DNA of 37,820 nt from Bdellovibrionota bacterium (GTDB lineage Bacteria; Bdellovibrionota; Bdellovibrionia; Bdellovibrionales; JAMPXM01), in assembly GCA_963170185.1 (NCBI GenBank), contig CAUJGS010000007.1:1-37820 (forward strand), read 5' to 3'. Positions 1-7,025 of the stretch are shown piece after piece. The notes under the pieces were generated by a model. The model worked only from the letters and a program-made list of their open reading frames with translations, was not told the origin of the DNA and made no database searches. Positions within the stretch are counted from its first letter, which is position 1; the number at the start of each line of letters is the position of its first letter. A program made the translations under genes and the position numbers.

Positions 1-641
1 ACTTGGTCTAAATGGACTTCTACTTGTCGGTCACTCGCGAAGGTATCACTTCTCTTCAGATGGATATCAAAATCGACTCGATCTCGTTTGCGGTTATGGA
101 ACAAGCTCTGACTCAGGCGAAAGATGGCCGTCTCCATATCCTCGGTGAAATGGAAAAGACGATCTCGCGCCCTCGTGGCGAAATCAGCCCCTACGCTCCT
201 CGCATCGAGACGATCAAGATCAAGCCAGAAAAAGTTCGTGAAGTTATCGGCGCTGGCGGAAAAGTCATTAAGGCGATCGTCGAAGAGACGGGCGTTAAAA
301 TCGACATCGAAGACGACGGAACGATTCATATCGCTTCGAGCGATCCTGTAAAGACCAAGCGTGCAATCGAGATCATCAACGGCATCTGCGCGGAAGCAGA
401 AGTCGGTCGCGTCTACAATGGTCGCGTCGTGAAGATCATGGACTTCGGTGCGTTTGTTGAGGTTATGCCGAACACGCAAGGTCTCTTGCATATTTCGGAG
501 ATCGCCAACGAGCGCATTCGTCAGGTCACAGACGTTCTTAAAGAGGGCGATCTGATTGACGTAAAAGTTCTCGATATCGACCGTGCTGGACGCATTAAGC
601 TTTCACGCAAGGCGATCTTGAACGACCAGGCGCCGAACTAA
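1..641 (+). CDS. pnp: Polyribonucleotide nucleotidyltransferase (PNPase), 3' part only
   Basis: PNPase is the phosphorolytic 3'-to-5' exoribonuclease of mRNA turnover. Only its C-terminal part is here. From about base 33 the frame reads TREGITSLQMDIKI, which matches the end of the second RNase PH-like domain. A KH domain follows with its GxxG-type loop (VIGAGGKVIKAI, about residues 78-89 counted from the ATG at 12), then an S1 domain (from about GRVYNGRVVKI to IKLSRKAIL), ending at the TAA at 639-641. The C-terminal acidic tail is short. The reading frame is broken at the extreme 5' end: a TAA lies in frame at 9-11, just where the family has Gly-Asp before Met-Asp-Phe. The ATG at 12 is therefore an internal Met, not a real start. 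The M16 protease gene follows after 21 bases, probably co-transcribed. Confidence 0.93.
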
Positions 642-662
642 TAATGGCTGAAAGGCTCAAGA

Positions 663-2069
663 ATGAGCTCTAAGCAGCCATGGACCAAGTATCGCTATCG
701 CAAGTCGACACTTTCCAACGGTGTTCGGGTGGTGACGGAGTCACACCCGAATGCGGTAGCGGTTTCTGTCGGAATCTTTGTCGGAAAAGGCACGAGAGAC
801 GAACTCAAAGATGAGGCGGGTTTGGCCCATTTCGTCGAGCACATGGTTTTTAAACGAACCAAAAACCGCTCGGCTTTTGAGATCTCGCGAGACATGGAAG
901 AGGTGGGGGCGGATATCAACGCTTTCACTTCGCGTGAAACCACGACCTTTGTGGCTTTCGGTTTGGCGGAGCATCTTAAACGTTATGTCGACGTACTCTG
1001 CGACGTTGTCACGCGTCCGACATTTGCCAAGAGCGATGTTGAGATGGAGCGAGATGTGGTCATCCAAGAAATTCGCTCCAGCGAAGATCAGTTGGAAGAC
1101 TGTGTTTACGATCGTCACTTTGAAAAGGCGTTTAAGGGTTCAAGCTTAGCGCTTCCTATTCTTGGTTCGTTAGAGTCGATACAGTCTATTTCGCGTGAGC
1201 GTGTTGCGAAATTTTACCGCCGTCAGTATGTGAACCAAAATCTTGTGGTCGCGGCCGCAGGGAAAGTGGATCACGATGAGCTTTGTTCGCTTCTTGAAAA
1301 GTACTTGAGCGCGCTTCGCGGAACGGCCGAGCGAGAGCTTCCGGCTGGGACTTTGCCAGCTCAGCTTTTGGGTGCGCCGTTCACGCAAGTGATCAAGCGT
1401 CGCGCCGAGCAGGCGCATGTCTTGATCGGTGCAAACTCTCCTGGGTTTCGTGATCATCGCCGGTTTGATTCGATTATGCTTAACGGCATCATCGGTGGCG
1501 GGCTCACGTCGCGACTTTATCAAGAGGTGCGCGAGAACCGCGGTCTTGCGTATTCGGTGTATTCTCATCTGTACTCGTTCGTCGATGCTGGCGTGATGTT
1601 GATGTATGCCGGAACCGAGCCGATGAAGGTGCCGGAAGCGGTGAAGGTAGTTTTCCAAGAGCTTGGAAAGCTTCGTATGAAAGGCTTTAAGCGAGAAGAA
1701 CTTGAGATGGTACGAACCCAAGTTCGTTCGGCGACGATCTTGGGGTCGGACGATCCGGAGAGTCGCATGCAGTCGCTTGGGATCAATGAGTTGGTCTTTG
1801 GGCGCTATCGCTCTTTGGGTGAAGTTTTGGGTGAATACGAGCGCGTGAAGCCAGAGGGTGTACGAGCACTGATGGAAGAGACGTTGAAGTTCGATTCGCT
1901 TGGTGTGACGGTGATGGGGCCGATGCCCGAGAAGCCTGTCGCGGAGTGGATCAACAAGGCTCGGGTTTCGGCAGAGAAAGCTTTGAAAGTATCTGTTCGT
2001 TCTTCTGGCCGATCTTCCGTTAGGTCGTCGTCAAAATCAGTCGCGGGCTCGCGACGTAAGAAAAAATAG
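663..2069 (+). CDS. M16 family zinc metalloprotease (pitrilysin/processing-peptidase type)
   Basis: This 468-residue protein has the inverted zinc motif HxxEH as HFVEH at residues 56-60. The third ligand Glu is at 136 (in VVIQEI), the 76-residue spacing typical of family M16B. The second half carries the inactive-domain signature GGGLTSRLYQEVRE with the conserved Arg-Tyr pair. The length suits a single-chain M16B peptidase of the MPP-beta/YmxG group, expected to degrade peptides. It lies directly downstream of pnp, an arrangement common in many bacteria, and abuts dut. No signal peptide is visible, so it is probably cytoplasmic. Residues about 440-468 form a Ser/Arg/Lys-rich tail ending in RRKKK, which is not part of the family fold and may be a disordered nucleic-acid or membrane-contacting extension. 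The substrate cannot be inferred. Confidence 0.92.
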   Translation: MSSKQPWTKYRYRKSTLSNGVRVVTESHPNAVAVSVGIFVGKGTRDELKDEAGLAHFVEHMVFKRTKNRSAFEISRDMEEVGADINAFTSRETTTFVAFGLAEHLKRYVDVLCDVVTRPTFAKSDVEMERDVVIQEIRSSEDQLEDCVYDRHFEKAFKGSSLALPILGSLESIQSISRERVAKFYRRQYVNQNLVVAAAGKVDHDELCSLLEKYLSALRGTAERELPAGTLPAQLLGAPFTQVIKRRAEQAHVLIGANSPGFRDHRRFDSIMLNGIIGGGLTSRLYQEVRENRGLAYSVYSHLYSFVDAGVMLMYAGTEPMKVPEAVKVVFQELGKLRMKGFKREELEMVRTQVRSATILGSDDPESRMQSLGINELVFGRYRSLGEVLGEYERVKPEGVRALMEETLKFDSLGVTVMGPMPEKPVAEWINKARVSAEKALKVSVRSSGRSSVRSSSKSVAGSRRKKK

Positions 2070-2071
2070 GG

Positions 2072-2539
2072 GTGGCTATGGCTATGTTCCAACGAGTTCC
2101 GTTGAAAGTGAAACTTCTCCCGCATTTCAAAGGCGAACTTCCTCGCTATGAGACGATTCACGCTTCGGGCATGGATGTGCGTGCATCTGTTGAAGCAGCG
2201 ATGACAATTGCTCCGGGTGCACGTGCGATGATCCCGACCGGGATATCCATGGAGATTCCTCCTGGGTATGAGATCCAAGTGCGTCCACGTAGCGGGCTTG
2301 CGGCGAAACAAGGTGTTACGGTTCTTAATACCCCAGGCACTGTCGATGCGGACTATCGCGGCGAAGTGAAGGTCATCGTGATTAATCTTGGCGACACGCC
2401 TGTTGAGGTTCGTGATCAAGATCGCATCGCGCAGTTTGTTCTTTGCCCTGTCGTGCAAGCCGAGATCGAGGTTGTTTCGGAACTCGGGACCACGGATCGC
2501 GGCGCAGGTGGCTTTGGCTCCACCGGTGTTCGCGCGTAG
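2072..2539 (+). CDS. dut: Deoxyuridine 5'-triphosphate nucleotidohydrolase (dUTPase)
   Basis: dUTPase hydrolyses dUTP to dUMP and PPi, keeping uracil out of DNA and feeding dTMP synthesis. All five trimeric-dUTPase motifs are visible, numbered from the GTG at 2072: motif 1 ASGMDVRA (31-38), motif 2 PRSGLAAKQGV (72-82), motif 3 GTVDADYRGE (89-98) with the catalytic Asp92, motif 4 RIAQFVLCPV (118-127), and the C-terminal P-loop-like motif 5 RGAGGFGSTG (143-152). The 155-residue length fits the family. The start is uncertain among GTG 2072, ATG 2078 and ATG 2084. The AGGGG at 2068-2072 is best spaced for ATG 2084. The gene sits two bases after the M16 stop codon, so translation is probably coupled. 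It converges with the minus-strand gene ending at 2562. Confidence 0.96.
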   Translation: MAMAMFQRVPLKVKLLPHFKGELPRYETIHASGMDVRASVEAAMTIAPGARAMIPTGISMEIPPGYEIQVRPRSGLAAKQGVTVLNTPGTVDADYRGEVKVIVINLGDTPVEVRDQDRIAQFVLCPVVQAEIEVVSELGTTDRGAGGFGSTGVRA

Positions 2540-2561
2540 AAGCGCTTACGCGAAGCAGCGA

Positions 2562-3218
2562 TCAACCGGCGAAGTAGCGGCCGATCGACCAGAGCGCGGT
2601 GTGAACGATGCCGATGACGGCGAACCAGCGAAGGACAAGCGGGCGCGGAAGGCCGAGCTTTGTCATGTAGCCGACGGCGGCTATCGCGAGTGATGTGAAA
2701 AATCCGACCAATGCCAAGTAAGGGAGCTTCTCGGAAGCTCCGATTGGCACCCACCAGAAAATATTGGCAAAGGCAAAGATGCTAGCACCCGAACGGTAGC
2801 GGTATCTCAGGCCATGCGCACCGCGAAAGACGAGCTTTAGGATCGAGTTCGTGGCGAAGACGGAAAGAAAACTTCCAAGCGGCAAAATGAAGAGTGCTAC
2901 CAAGAAGCGTAAAATACTCTGGTAGATGGCCGCGTTTATCATGGCACCCACGACACCGCTTGCGATTGCGAGCAGCACCCAGCTGATAGTTTTGAGATCC
3001 GGAGTGGTGCGGATGAATTTAAAAGGGTTTGTGACGAACTTTGCGACCATCAAGGGAAGGTGGGCGAGTTCACCCGCGCGGTCCTTGGCCCCATCGACGA
3101 TGTCATGAGAGATCTGTGCGGAGACATCGAGGATCGTCTCGGTTGCTTCATCAGAAGAACCGCTCGACTCTGTTCGAGATTTCTCGGCCTGAGATTTCTT
3201 CGAGTCGTGTTGTGACAT
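2562..3218 (-). CDS. YIP1-like multi-pass membrane protein
   Basis: This 218-residue protein begins with about 50 polar, Ser/Glu/Lys-rich residues. It then has an amphipathic stretch and roughly five hydrophobic segments (about 79-98, 102-123, 145-160, 165-185 and 195-212). A cytosolic polar head, a phrase like NPFKFIRTTPDL before the first helix, and five membrane spans resemble the bacterial YIP1 family. The role of that family in bacteria is unknown, so no function is proposed. It is the last gene of a minus-strand run beginning with the barrel gene at 4607, 12 bases after the previous gene's stop. No frameshift is visible. The family assignment rests on topology and a short motif only. 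Confidence 0.7.
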   Translation of the reverse strand: MSQHDSKKSQAEKSRTESSGSSDEATETILDVSAQISHDIVDGAKDRAGELAHLPLMVAKFVTNPFKFIRTTPDLKTISWVLLAIASGVVGAMINAAIYQSILRFLVALFILPLGSFLSVFATNSILKLVFRGAHGLRYRYRSGASIFAFANIFWWVPIGASEKLPYLALVGFFTSLAIAAVGYMTKLGLPRPLVLRWFAVIGIVHTALWSIGRYFAG

Positions 3219-3230
3219 GCACCTAGTGCA

Positions 3231-3872
3231 TCATCGCAAGCCGGATTCTGCAAGCTCGGATTCTGCCAGACTGACGAAGTGCTGAAGTGCTGAGAGTTCG
3301 GTCGCGAAGTCGTTGGCTGTTGGTTGCGGGCGAAGATCGGGGCGAGGGTAGTAGGGAATTCGTGGCGGCGTGAGGCGTAGGCTGGTGGCGCGGCCTCTTT
3401 TGGGGTTTGTTTCGGTAGCTTCTTTGCCGAAGATCGTGAGGCTTTGCAGGTGACGATCGCCTTCAAACGCGAGCTCATACGCGGATGCCGAGAAGGCTTC
3501 GCCTAAAACGAGATGAACTTTTGGCGCCGAAAAGGGCGGGTTTGCTAAAAAGCGTCGAATGAGTTCGGTGGTCTGCGTTTCCGAGAGATTTCGATCGCGG
3601 ATTTCGATTTCCTCGACTTGATAGCCGTGCTCGCGAAGAAACACCGGCAGCTCAAAAAATTCTCCACCCATGCGAAACAAGCTCCGGGCACGGCCGATGA
3701 AAAGGATCGGGTGTCTTGTGAGGAGAACGTTTGGTACGAGGCTTAGGCTTTGAAAGCGTTTAAGGCGACGCTTGGTGAGCACTCGTTGCCACATGACGAC
3801 CGCAATCGCCGTGAAGACGGCGGCGACCGCGGCGAGAGCAAGAAAGCTGATGGAGTTGAGAGTGCCTTGCAT
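3231..3872 (-). CDS. Membrane-anchored protein with a degenerate alpha/beta-hydrolase-like core
   Basis: The 213-residue product has one N-terminal membrane anchor (about residues 7-28) followed by a basic stretch. The soluble part alternates strands and helices in the order expected at the start of a lipase-type alpha/beta hydrolase: a strand HPILFIGRA, a helix ending LREHGYQ, a strand VEEIEIRDRN, a helix, and then KVHLVLGEAFSAS where the nucleophile elbow would sit. The usual G-x-S-x-G is absent (LGEAFS instead), and the C-terminal half of a full hydrolase is missing. Any enzymatic activity is therefore doubtful. It lies between the outer-membrane barrel gene and the YIP1-like gene in a minus-strand unit. 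The ATG at 3872 is preceded by AGAGG. The fold suggestion is my inference and needs a profile search; otherwise this is a hypothetical protein. Confidence 0.6.
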   Translation of the reverse strand: MQGTLNSISFLALAAVAAVFTAIAVVMWQRVLTKRRLKRFQSLSLVPNVLLTRHPILFIGRARSLFRMGGEFFELPVFLREHGYQVEEIEIRDRNLSETQTTELIRRFLANPPFSAPKVHLVLGEAFSASAYELAFEGDRHLQSLTIFGKEATETNPKRGRATSLRLTPPRIPYYPRPDLRPQPTANDFATELSALQHFVSLAESELAESGLR

Positions 3873-3902
3873 GGTTTTTTATGCCTCTAAGGGGGGATCG
3901 TC

Positions 3903-4607
3903 TTAGAAATGGGTGTCTAGACGGATCGTGCCGTCGTAGCTTGTGCGGTCGAAGGTCTCCGAGATCATGGCTGTGCGAGCGGAGAGATCAAGACCGACAC
4001 TGATCGATTTGGTGATATAAAGATCGCCGCCAAGCTGAAGCACGCTTGCGGGAGTGGTGACTTCAAAGACATCTGTCGGCGTTTTCGCAGTCATGTAGCG
4101 CGCCGAGAGTCCGGCACCGCCACGCACGCCAAAACGGCCTTCGCGATGTTTGGCGAAGATCTTGAGATCAAATTCTTTGAGCTGAACTTTTGAGGCGGAG
4201 TCTTCGGTTTCACCGAAGTTTCGAACGGTGCCTTCGGCGGCGAGGTTGGGGCCGAGAATGTCGATACCGATAGCGGCTTGAATTCCGCGAGCCGCCATGT
4301 GCACCGAGCCTCCAGAGGGAAGATCGATATTCGCCGTGGTTTGCGCGAAGCCAACACCAGCGTGAATCCAGACATTTTCAAACGGGTCGGGGCCGAGATT
4401 TGAGACCTTGGAGCGCATCCGATTGGTTGCGCGGGTTTGGCGTTTTGATTCGCTTTGCAGGTCGTCCACGATGCGGTCGTAGGAGATATAGTCCTCGTCC
4501 GCTTCACTGGTGGATTGAGCCGTGGCGAGAGTGGGTGCGAGCAGGTTCAAAGCGCCAATGGCGAAGAGGGTGGCGAGAGCAGAAAGTGTGAGTTTCTTTT
4601 TCAGCAT
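3903..4607 (-). CDS. Secreted outer-membrane beta-barrel-like protein
   Basis: The 234-residue protein starts with a clear signal peptide (MLKKKLTLSALATLFAIGAL, with a cleavage site after about residue 30, ATAQ). A charged, coiled-looking segment (about 35-70) contains many Ser, Glu and Arg. The rest consists of alternating amphipathic strands with Gly turns and ends in Phe (IRLDTHF), as expected for BAM-dependent barrel proteins. About eight strands would fit. No ligand or enzyme motif is visible. It is the first gene of a three-gene minus-strand unit. Its ribosome binding site is AAGGA five bases before the ATG. It is divergent from the zinc-ribbon gene at 4777. The barrel call is based on pattern, not on sequence homology. 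Confidence 0.75.
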   Translation of the reverse strand: MLKKKLTLSALATLFAIGALNLLAPTLATAQSTSEADEDYISYDRIVDDLQSESKRQTRATNRMRSKVSNLGPDPFENVWIHAGVGFAQTTANIDLPSGGSVHMAARGIQAAIGIDILGPNLAAEGTVRNFGETEDSASKVQLKEFDLKIFAKHREGRFGVRGGAGLSARYMTAKTPTDVFEVTTPASVLQLGGDLYITKSISVGLDLSARTAMISETFDRTSYDGTIRLDTHF

Positions 4608-4776
4608 GAGAATCCTTCTTCATGAACCTCCCATGAACGAGGAGGTGACCGTCCTTTACTAAGACTAGCATCGGAGCTCATAAGGTGAGGGCCTTTGGTC
4701 GCGTTTTCTTAAGGAGAACTGGACGTGGGTCGAGCCTCGACTCGAAGCCATCCGGTAACCATCGGTAGAATAGGTT

Positions 4777-5181
4777 ATGCGAAGAGAGTCTCGGTACTGT
4801 GCGTTCTGTGGTCATCGACATCGGATTTACACGAAAGCTCACGTGGGTATTTTGGATGTCATCCTGGCGCTGGCGTTGGGGTTTCTTGTGCTTTCGCCGT
4901 TTGCAAATGGCCTCGACGCTCGAGGGATCGGACTTGCGGCGATTTTCGTCGGGGTGGCGGAGCTGTTTACGGTCATCCGGCACCGTATGAGTCTTCGTTG
5001 TGGTCGCTGCGGGTTTGATCCCATCATCTACAGGCGCTCGCAGGAAGATGCGGCCAAACTGGTTCGTACACACTTGGCAAGGCGAGCGGCGGACCCGCGG
5101 ACCTTGTTGGCACAGCCGATTGCCCCCTATGGAAGAAGGCGCGAGCGCCATTCCCACGAGCAGCGTTCCCCCGAGGTATAG
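4777..5181 (+). CDS. Small membrane protein with a split zinc ribbon around a transmembrane hairpin
   Basis: The 134-residue product has CAFC (Cys8, Cys11) at the N terminus and CGRC (Cys75, Cys78) after two hydrophobic segments (about 24-42 and 49-68). The two CxxC knuckles would lie on the same side of the membrane once the hairpin forms, giving a four-Cys zinc-binding site next to the bilayer. The tail (about 85-134) is basic and low in hydrophobic residues, with HSHEQRS near its end. I do not recognise a named family. The Shine-Dalgarno sequence before the ATG is poor (AGGTT directly upstream), so the start is only moderately sure. The gene is followed after 73 bases by the glycosyltransferase on the same strand. 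Confidence 0.66.
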   Translation: MRRESRYCAFCGHRHRIYTKAHVGILDVILALALGFLVLSPFANGLDARGIGLAAIFVGVAELFTVIRHRMSLRCGRCGFDPIIYRRSQEDAAKLVRTHLARRAADPRTLLAQPIAPYGRRRERHSHEQRSPEV

Positions 5182-5254
5182 CGCCTTGCGGCATGCGGCC
5201 GAAAAGCTCTGCTGAAGATGTCCAAAACGCCCGATATTCGCTAGGCTCCCGCCC

Positions 5255-5995
5255 ATGCGCGCACTCGTTATTATCCCGACCTACAATGAACTCGAAAACG
5301 TTCGTCCTTTGACCAAAGAAGTCTTTGCGGCCGTCGACCAGGCGATCGCCGATGGGCGTCTGAGTGGGGTGGAGTTTCAATGTCTGGTTGTCGACGATAA
5401 TTCGCCGGACGGGACAGGTGCGGCGGTTCAAGATATTCAAAAGACGGCGAGCTTTGGTTCGCGTCTGAACCTACTTTCTAGGCCTGGCAAGCAGGGCTTG
5501 GGCAAGGCCTATATCGCGGGATTTCGCTGGGGGCTTGAGCGCAAGTTCGATGCGCTGGTTGAAATGGACGCCGATTTTTCTCACCGCCCGGTGGATCTGG
5601 TGAAGCTGCTTGAGGCGCTGAAGGCGGGAGCGGATTTTGCCGTCGGCTCGCGCTATGTCGAAGGCGGTGGAACGAAAAACTGGGGGCTTGGGCGCAAGAT
5701 CATCAGCCGCGGTGGTAGCCTCTATAGTCGCACGATTCTTGGCCATCCTTTGAATGATTGGACAGGCGGGTTCAACGCGTGGACGGCCAAGGTGCTGGAA
5801 GGTATTGGGCTCGATCGCGTAAAGTCCGAGGGCTATAGCTTTCAGATTGAACTGAAGTACAAGAGTCTTGAAGCGGGTTTTAAAGGAATCGAGGTTCCGA
5901 TTTTCTTTGAAGACCGTCGCGTCGGGCAAAGCAAGATGAGCGCGCGAATTGTGTTTGAGGCGTTCGGGCGCGTTTGGGGCATGCGATTCGGATGA
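5255..5995 (+). CDS. Polyprenol-phosphate glycosyltransferase (GT2, Dpm1/dolichol-phosphate mannose synthase type)
   Basis: The 246-residue protein opens with the GT-A sequence ALVIIPTYNELENV. It has VVDDNSPDG at 46-53 and the metal-binding DxD region EMDADFSH at 103-110, followed by the conserved block GSRYVEGGGTKNW and SEGYSFQIEL. These are hallmarks of polyprenol monophosphomannose synthases, which transfer a sugar from a nucleotide donor to undecaprenyl or similar phosphate at the cytoplasmic face. It lacks the C-terminal membrane helices of the longer ArnC/GtrB-type enzymes, so it is the soluble Dpm1-like class. The stop codon overlaps the start of the next gene (ATGA at 5992-5995), which implies translational coupling with an envelope protein. 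The sugar cannot be determined from sequence. Confidence 0.9.
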   Translation: MRALVIIPTYNELENVRPLTKEVFAAVDQAIADGRLSGVEFQCLVVDDNSPDGTGAAVQDIQKTASFGSRLNLLSRPGKQGLGKAYIAGFRWGLERKFDALVEMDADFSHRPVDLVKLLEALKAGADFAVGSRYVEGGGTKNWGLGRKIISRGGSLYSRTILGHPLNDWTGGFNAWTAKVLEGIGLDRVKSEGYSFQIELKYKSLEAGFKGIEVPIFFEDRRVGQSKMSARIVFEAFGRVWGMRFG

Positions 5996-7014
5996 ATCGT
6001 TTTCGCGAGACGTTTCTATTTCTAGCGTTCGTGATGCTGGCGTCTTTGCTGGCCTCGTGGTTGGAGCCGGTTCACGCCCAGACAAGTTCGTCGCGAACTT
6101 CCGATCGAACTCTTAAGTCAAGATCACGTAACAAGCCAACCGAGAAGTCTTCGGAAAAGTCGTCTGCCGGTTCGCCAAGTGGTTCGTCTAACTCGTCGAA
6201 CAAAAAAAACACGAAGGCGCGATACTTTGTCGTCGTAGCGCCCGAGACCTACGTGTATGAGAAGCCCGATCTAGACTCAAAAGCTTTCGGACTATTGCCT
6301 CAGGGGACGCGGCTTCCGGTTTCGCGAGGGACACGTGGAGAGTACGCGAAGTTCTACCGCACGCGATTTAAGGGAAAGCTCGGATGGGTTCTTACGATTG
6401 ATGTAAAGCCGGAAGCTGTGGTTCGAAAGGCGATCGAGGAATCCAAGTCCAGACCGCCGCCCAAAGGGCCGTTTGCGGCCGAGCAAGAGGCGGCTGCTCA
6501 AGAAAACGATCAGAAAAAACCGTTCATCTTCTCGCAGTCGGCGAGCTTTGTGGCTGGCATGAGTCAGTTCAAAGAAGGTGTCGAGGGTGTTTCGCACGAT
6601 GTGCAGCTGCCTGTGTATGGCATCCGTGTTTTGGGGCCGGATGTGATTCTTTCTGGGCCTATTGTCGACTTCGGTTTGTTGCTGCATTACGGGGCGCCGT
6701 CTTACTATGCGCAGGCTTCGTCGACGACCCCGAATGGTTTTCTACTATGGACAGAAGCGCTTTTGATGATGCCGATTCGCATGCGTGAGACGTCGTGGCT
6801 GGGTGTCGGCGCGGGCCCTGTGCTTGCGATGTCGAATATTCAGACCACGCGTGGGCTTGAAACGAATGACAGTTTCGACGCACGTATCGGTGTGACCTTG
6901 AGTTTTACGGGAGCGATTCGCTTCGATGAGTTTCTGGTGCGCGGTGATCTGCGCTACGTCTGGGCGGGAGAGTCGTATCCGCAGGCGACGCTCGGTATTG
7001 GAACGGTTTTCTAA
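5992..7014 (+). CDS. Exported protein with an SH3b domain and a C-terminal beta-barrel-like region
   Basis: I chose the ATG at 5992, inside the ATGA overlap with the preceding stop, because it gives a clean signal peptide (MNRFRETFLFLAFVMLASLL, cleavage near PVHAQ). An upstream TTG at 5974 would add six residues and spoil the peptide. Of 340 residues, about 31-75 are Ser/Lys-rich linker. About 76-141 form a bacterial SH3 domain (YVYEKPDLDSKAFGLLPQGT and GKLGWV are typical). A second polar linker follows, and residues from about 180 to the end look like beta strands ending in Phe (LGIGTVF). SH3b domains often bind peptidoglycan, so an outer-membrane barrel tied to the cell wall is a reasonable guess. 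Coupling to a lipid-linked sugar transferase hints at envelope biogenesis. Confidence 0.8.
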   Translation: MNRFRETFLFLAFVMLASLLASWLEPVHAQTSSSRTSDRTLKSRSRNKPTEKSSEKSSAGSPSGSSNSSNKKNTKARYFVVVAPETYVYEKPDLDSKAFGLLPQGTRLPVSRGTRGEYAKFYRTRFKGKLGWVLTIDVKPEAVVRKAIEESKSRPPPKGPFAAEQEAAAQENDQKKPFIFSQSASFVAGMSQFKEGVEGVSHDVQLPVYGIRVLGPDVILSGPIVDFGLLLHYGAPSYYAQASSTTPNGFLLWTEALLMMPIRMRETSWLGVGAGPVLAMSNIQTTRGLETNDSFDARIGVTLSFTGAIRFDEFLVRGDLRYVWAGESYPQATLGIGTVF

Positions 7015-7025
7015 AGAGGGGAAGT

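Noticed and set aside
2533-2552. CGCGTA/TACGCG dyad after dut as a terminator
   Set aside because: The stem is six pairs with an eight-base loop and no T-run on either strand.
5108-5124. TGGCAC followed by TTGC as a second sigma-54 site
   Set aside because: The spacing is one base too long, and it lies inside a coding region.
4678-5256. 192-residue minus-strand frame opposite the zinc-ribbon gene
   Set aside because: The plus-strand frame has paired CxxC motifs and a membrane hairpin. The minus frame has low-complexity polar sequence.
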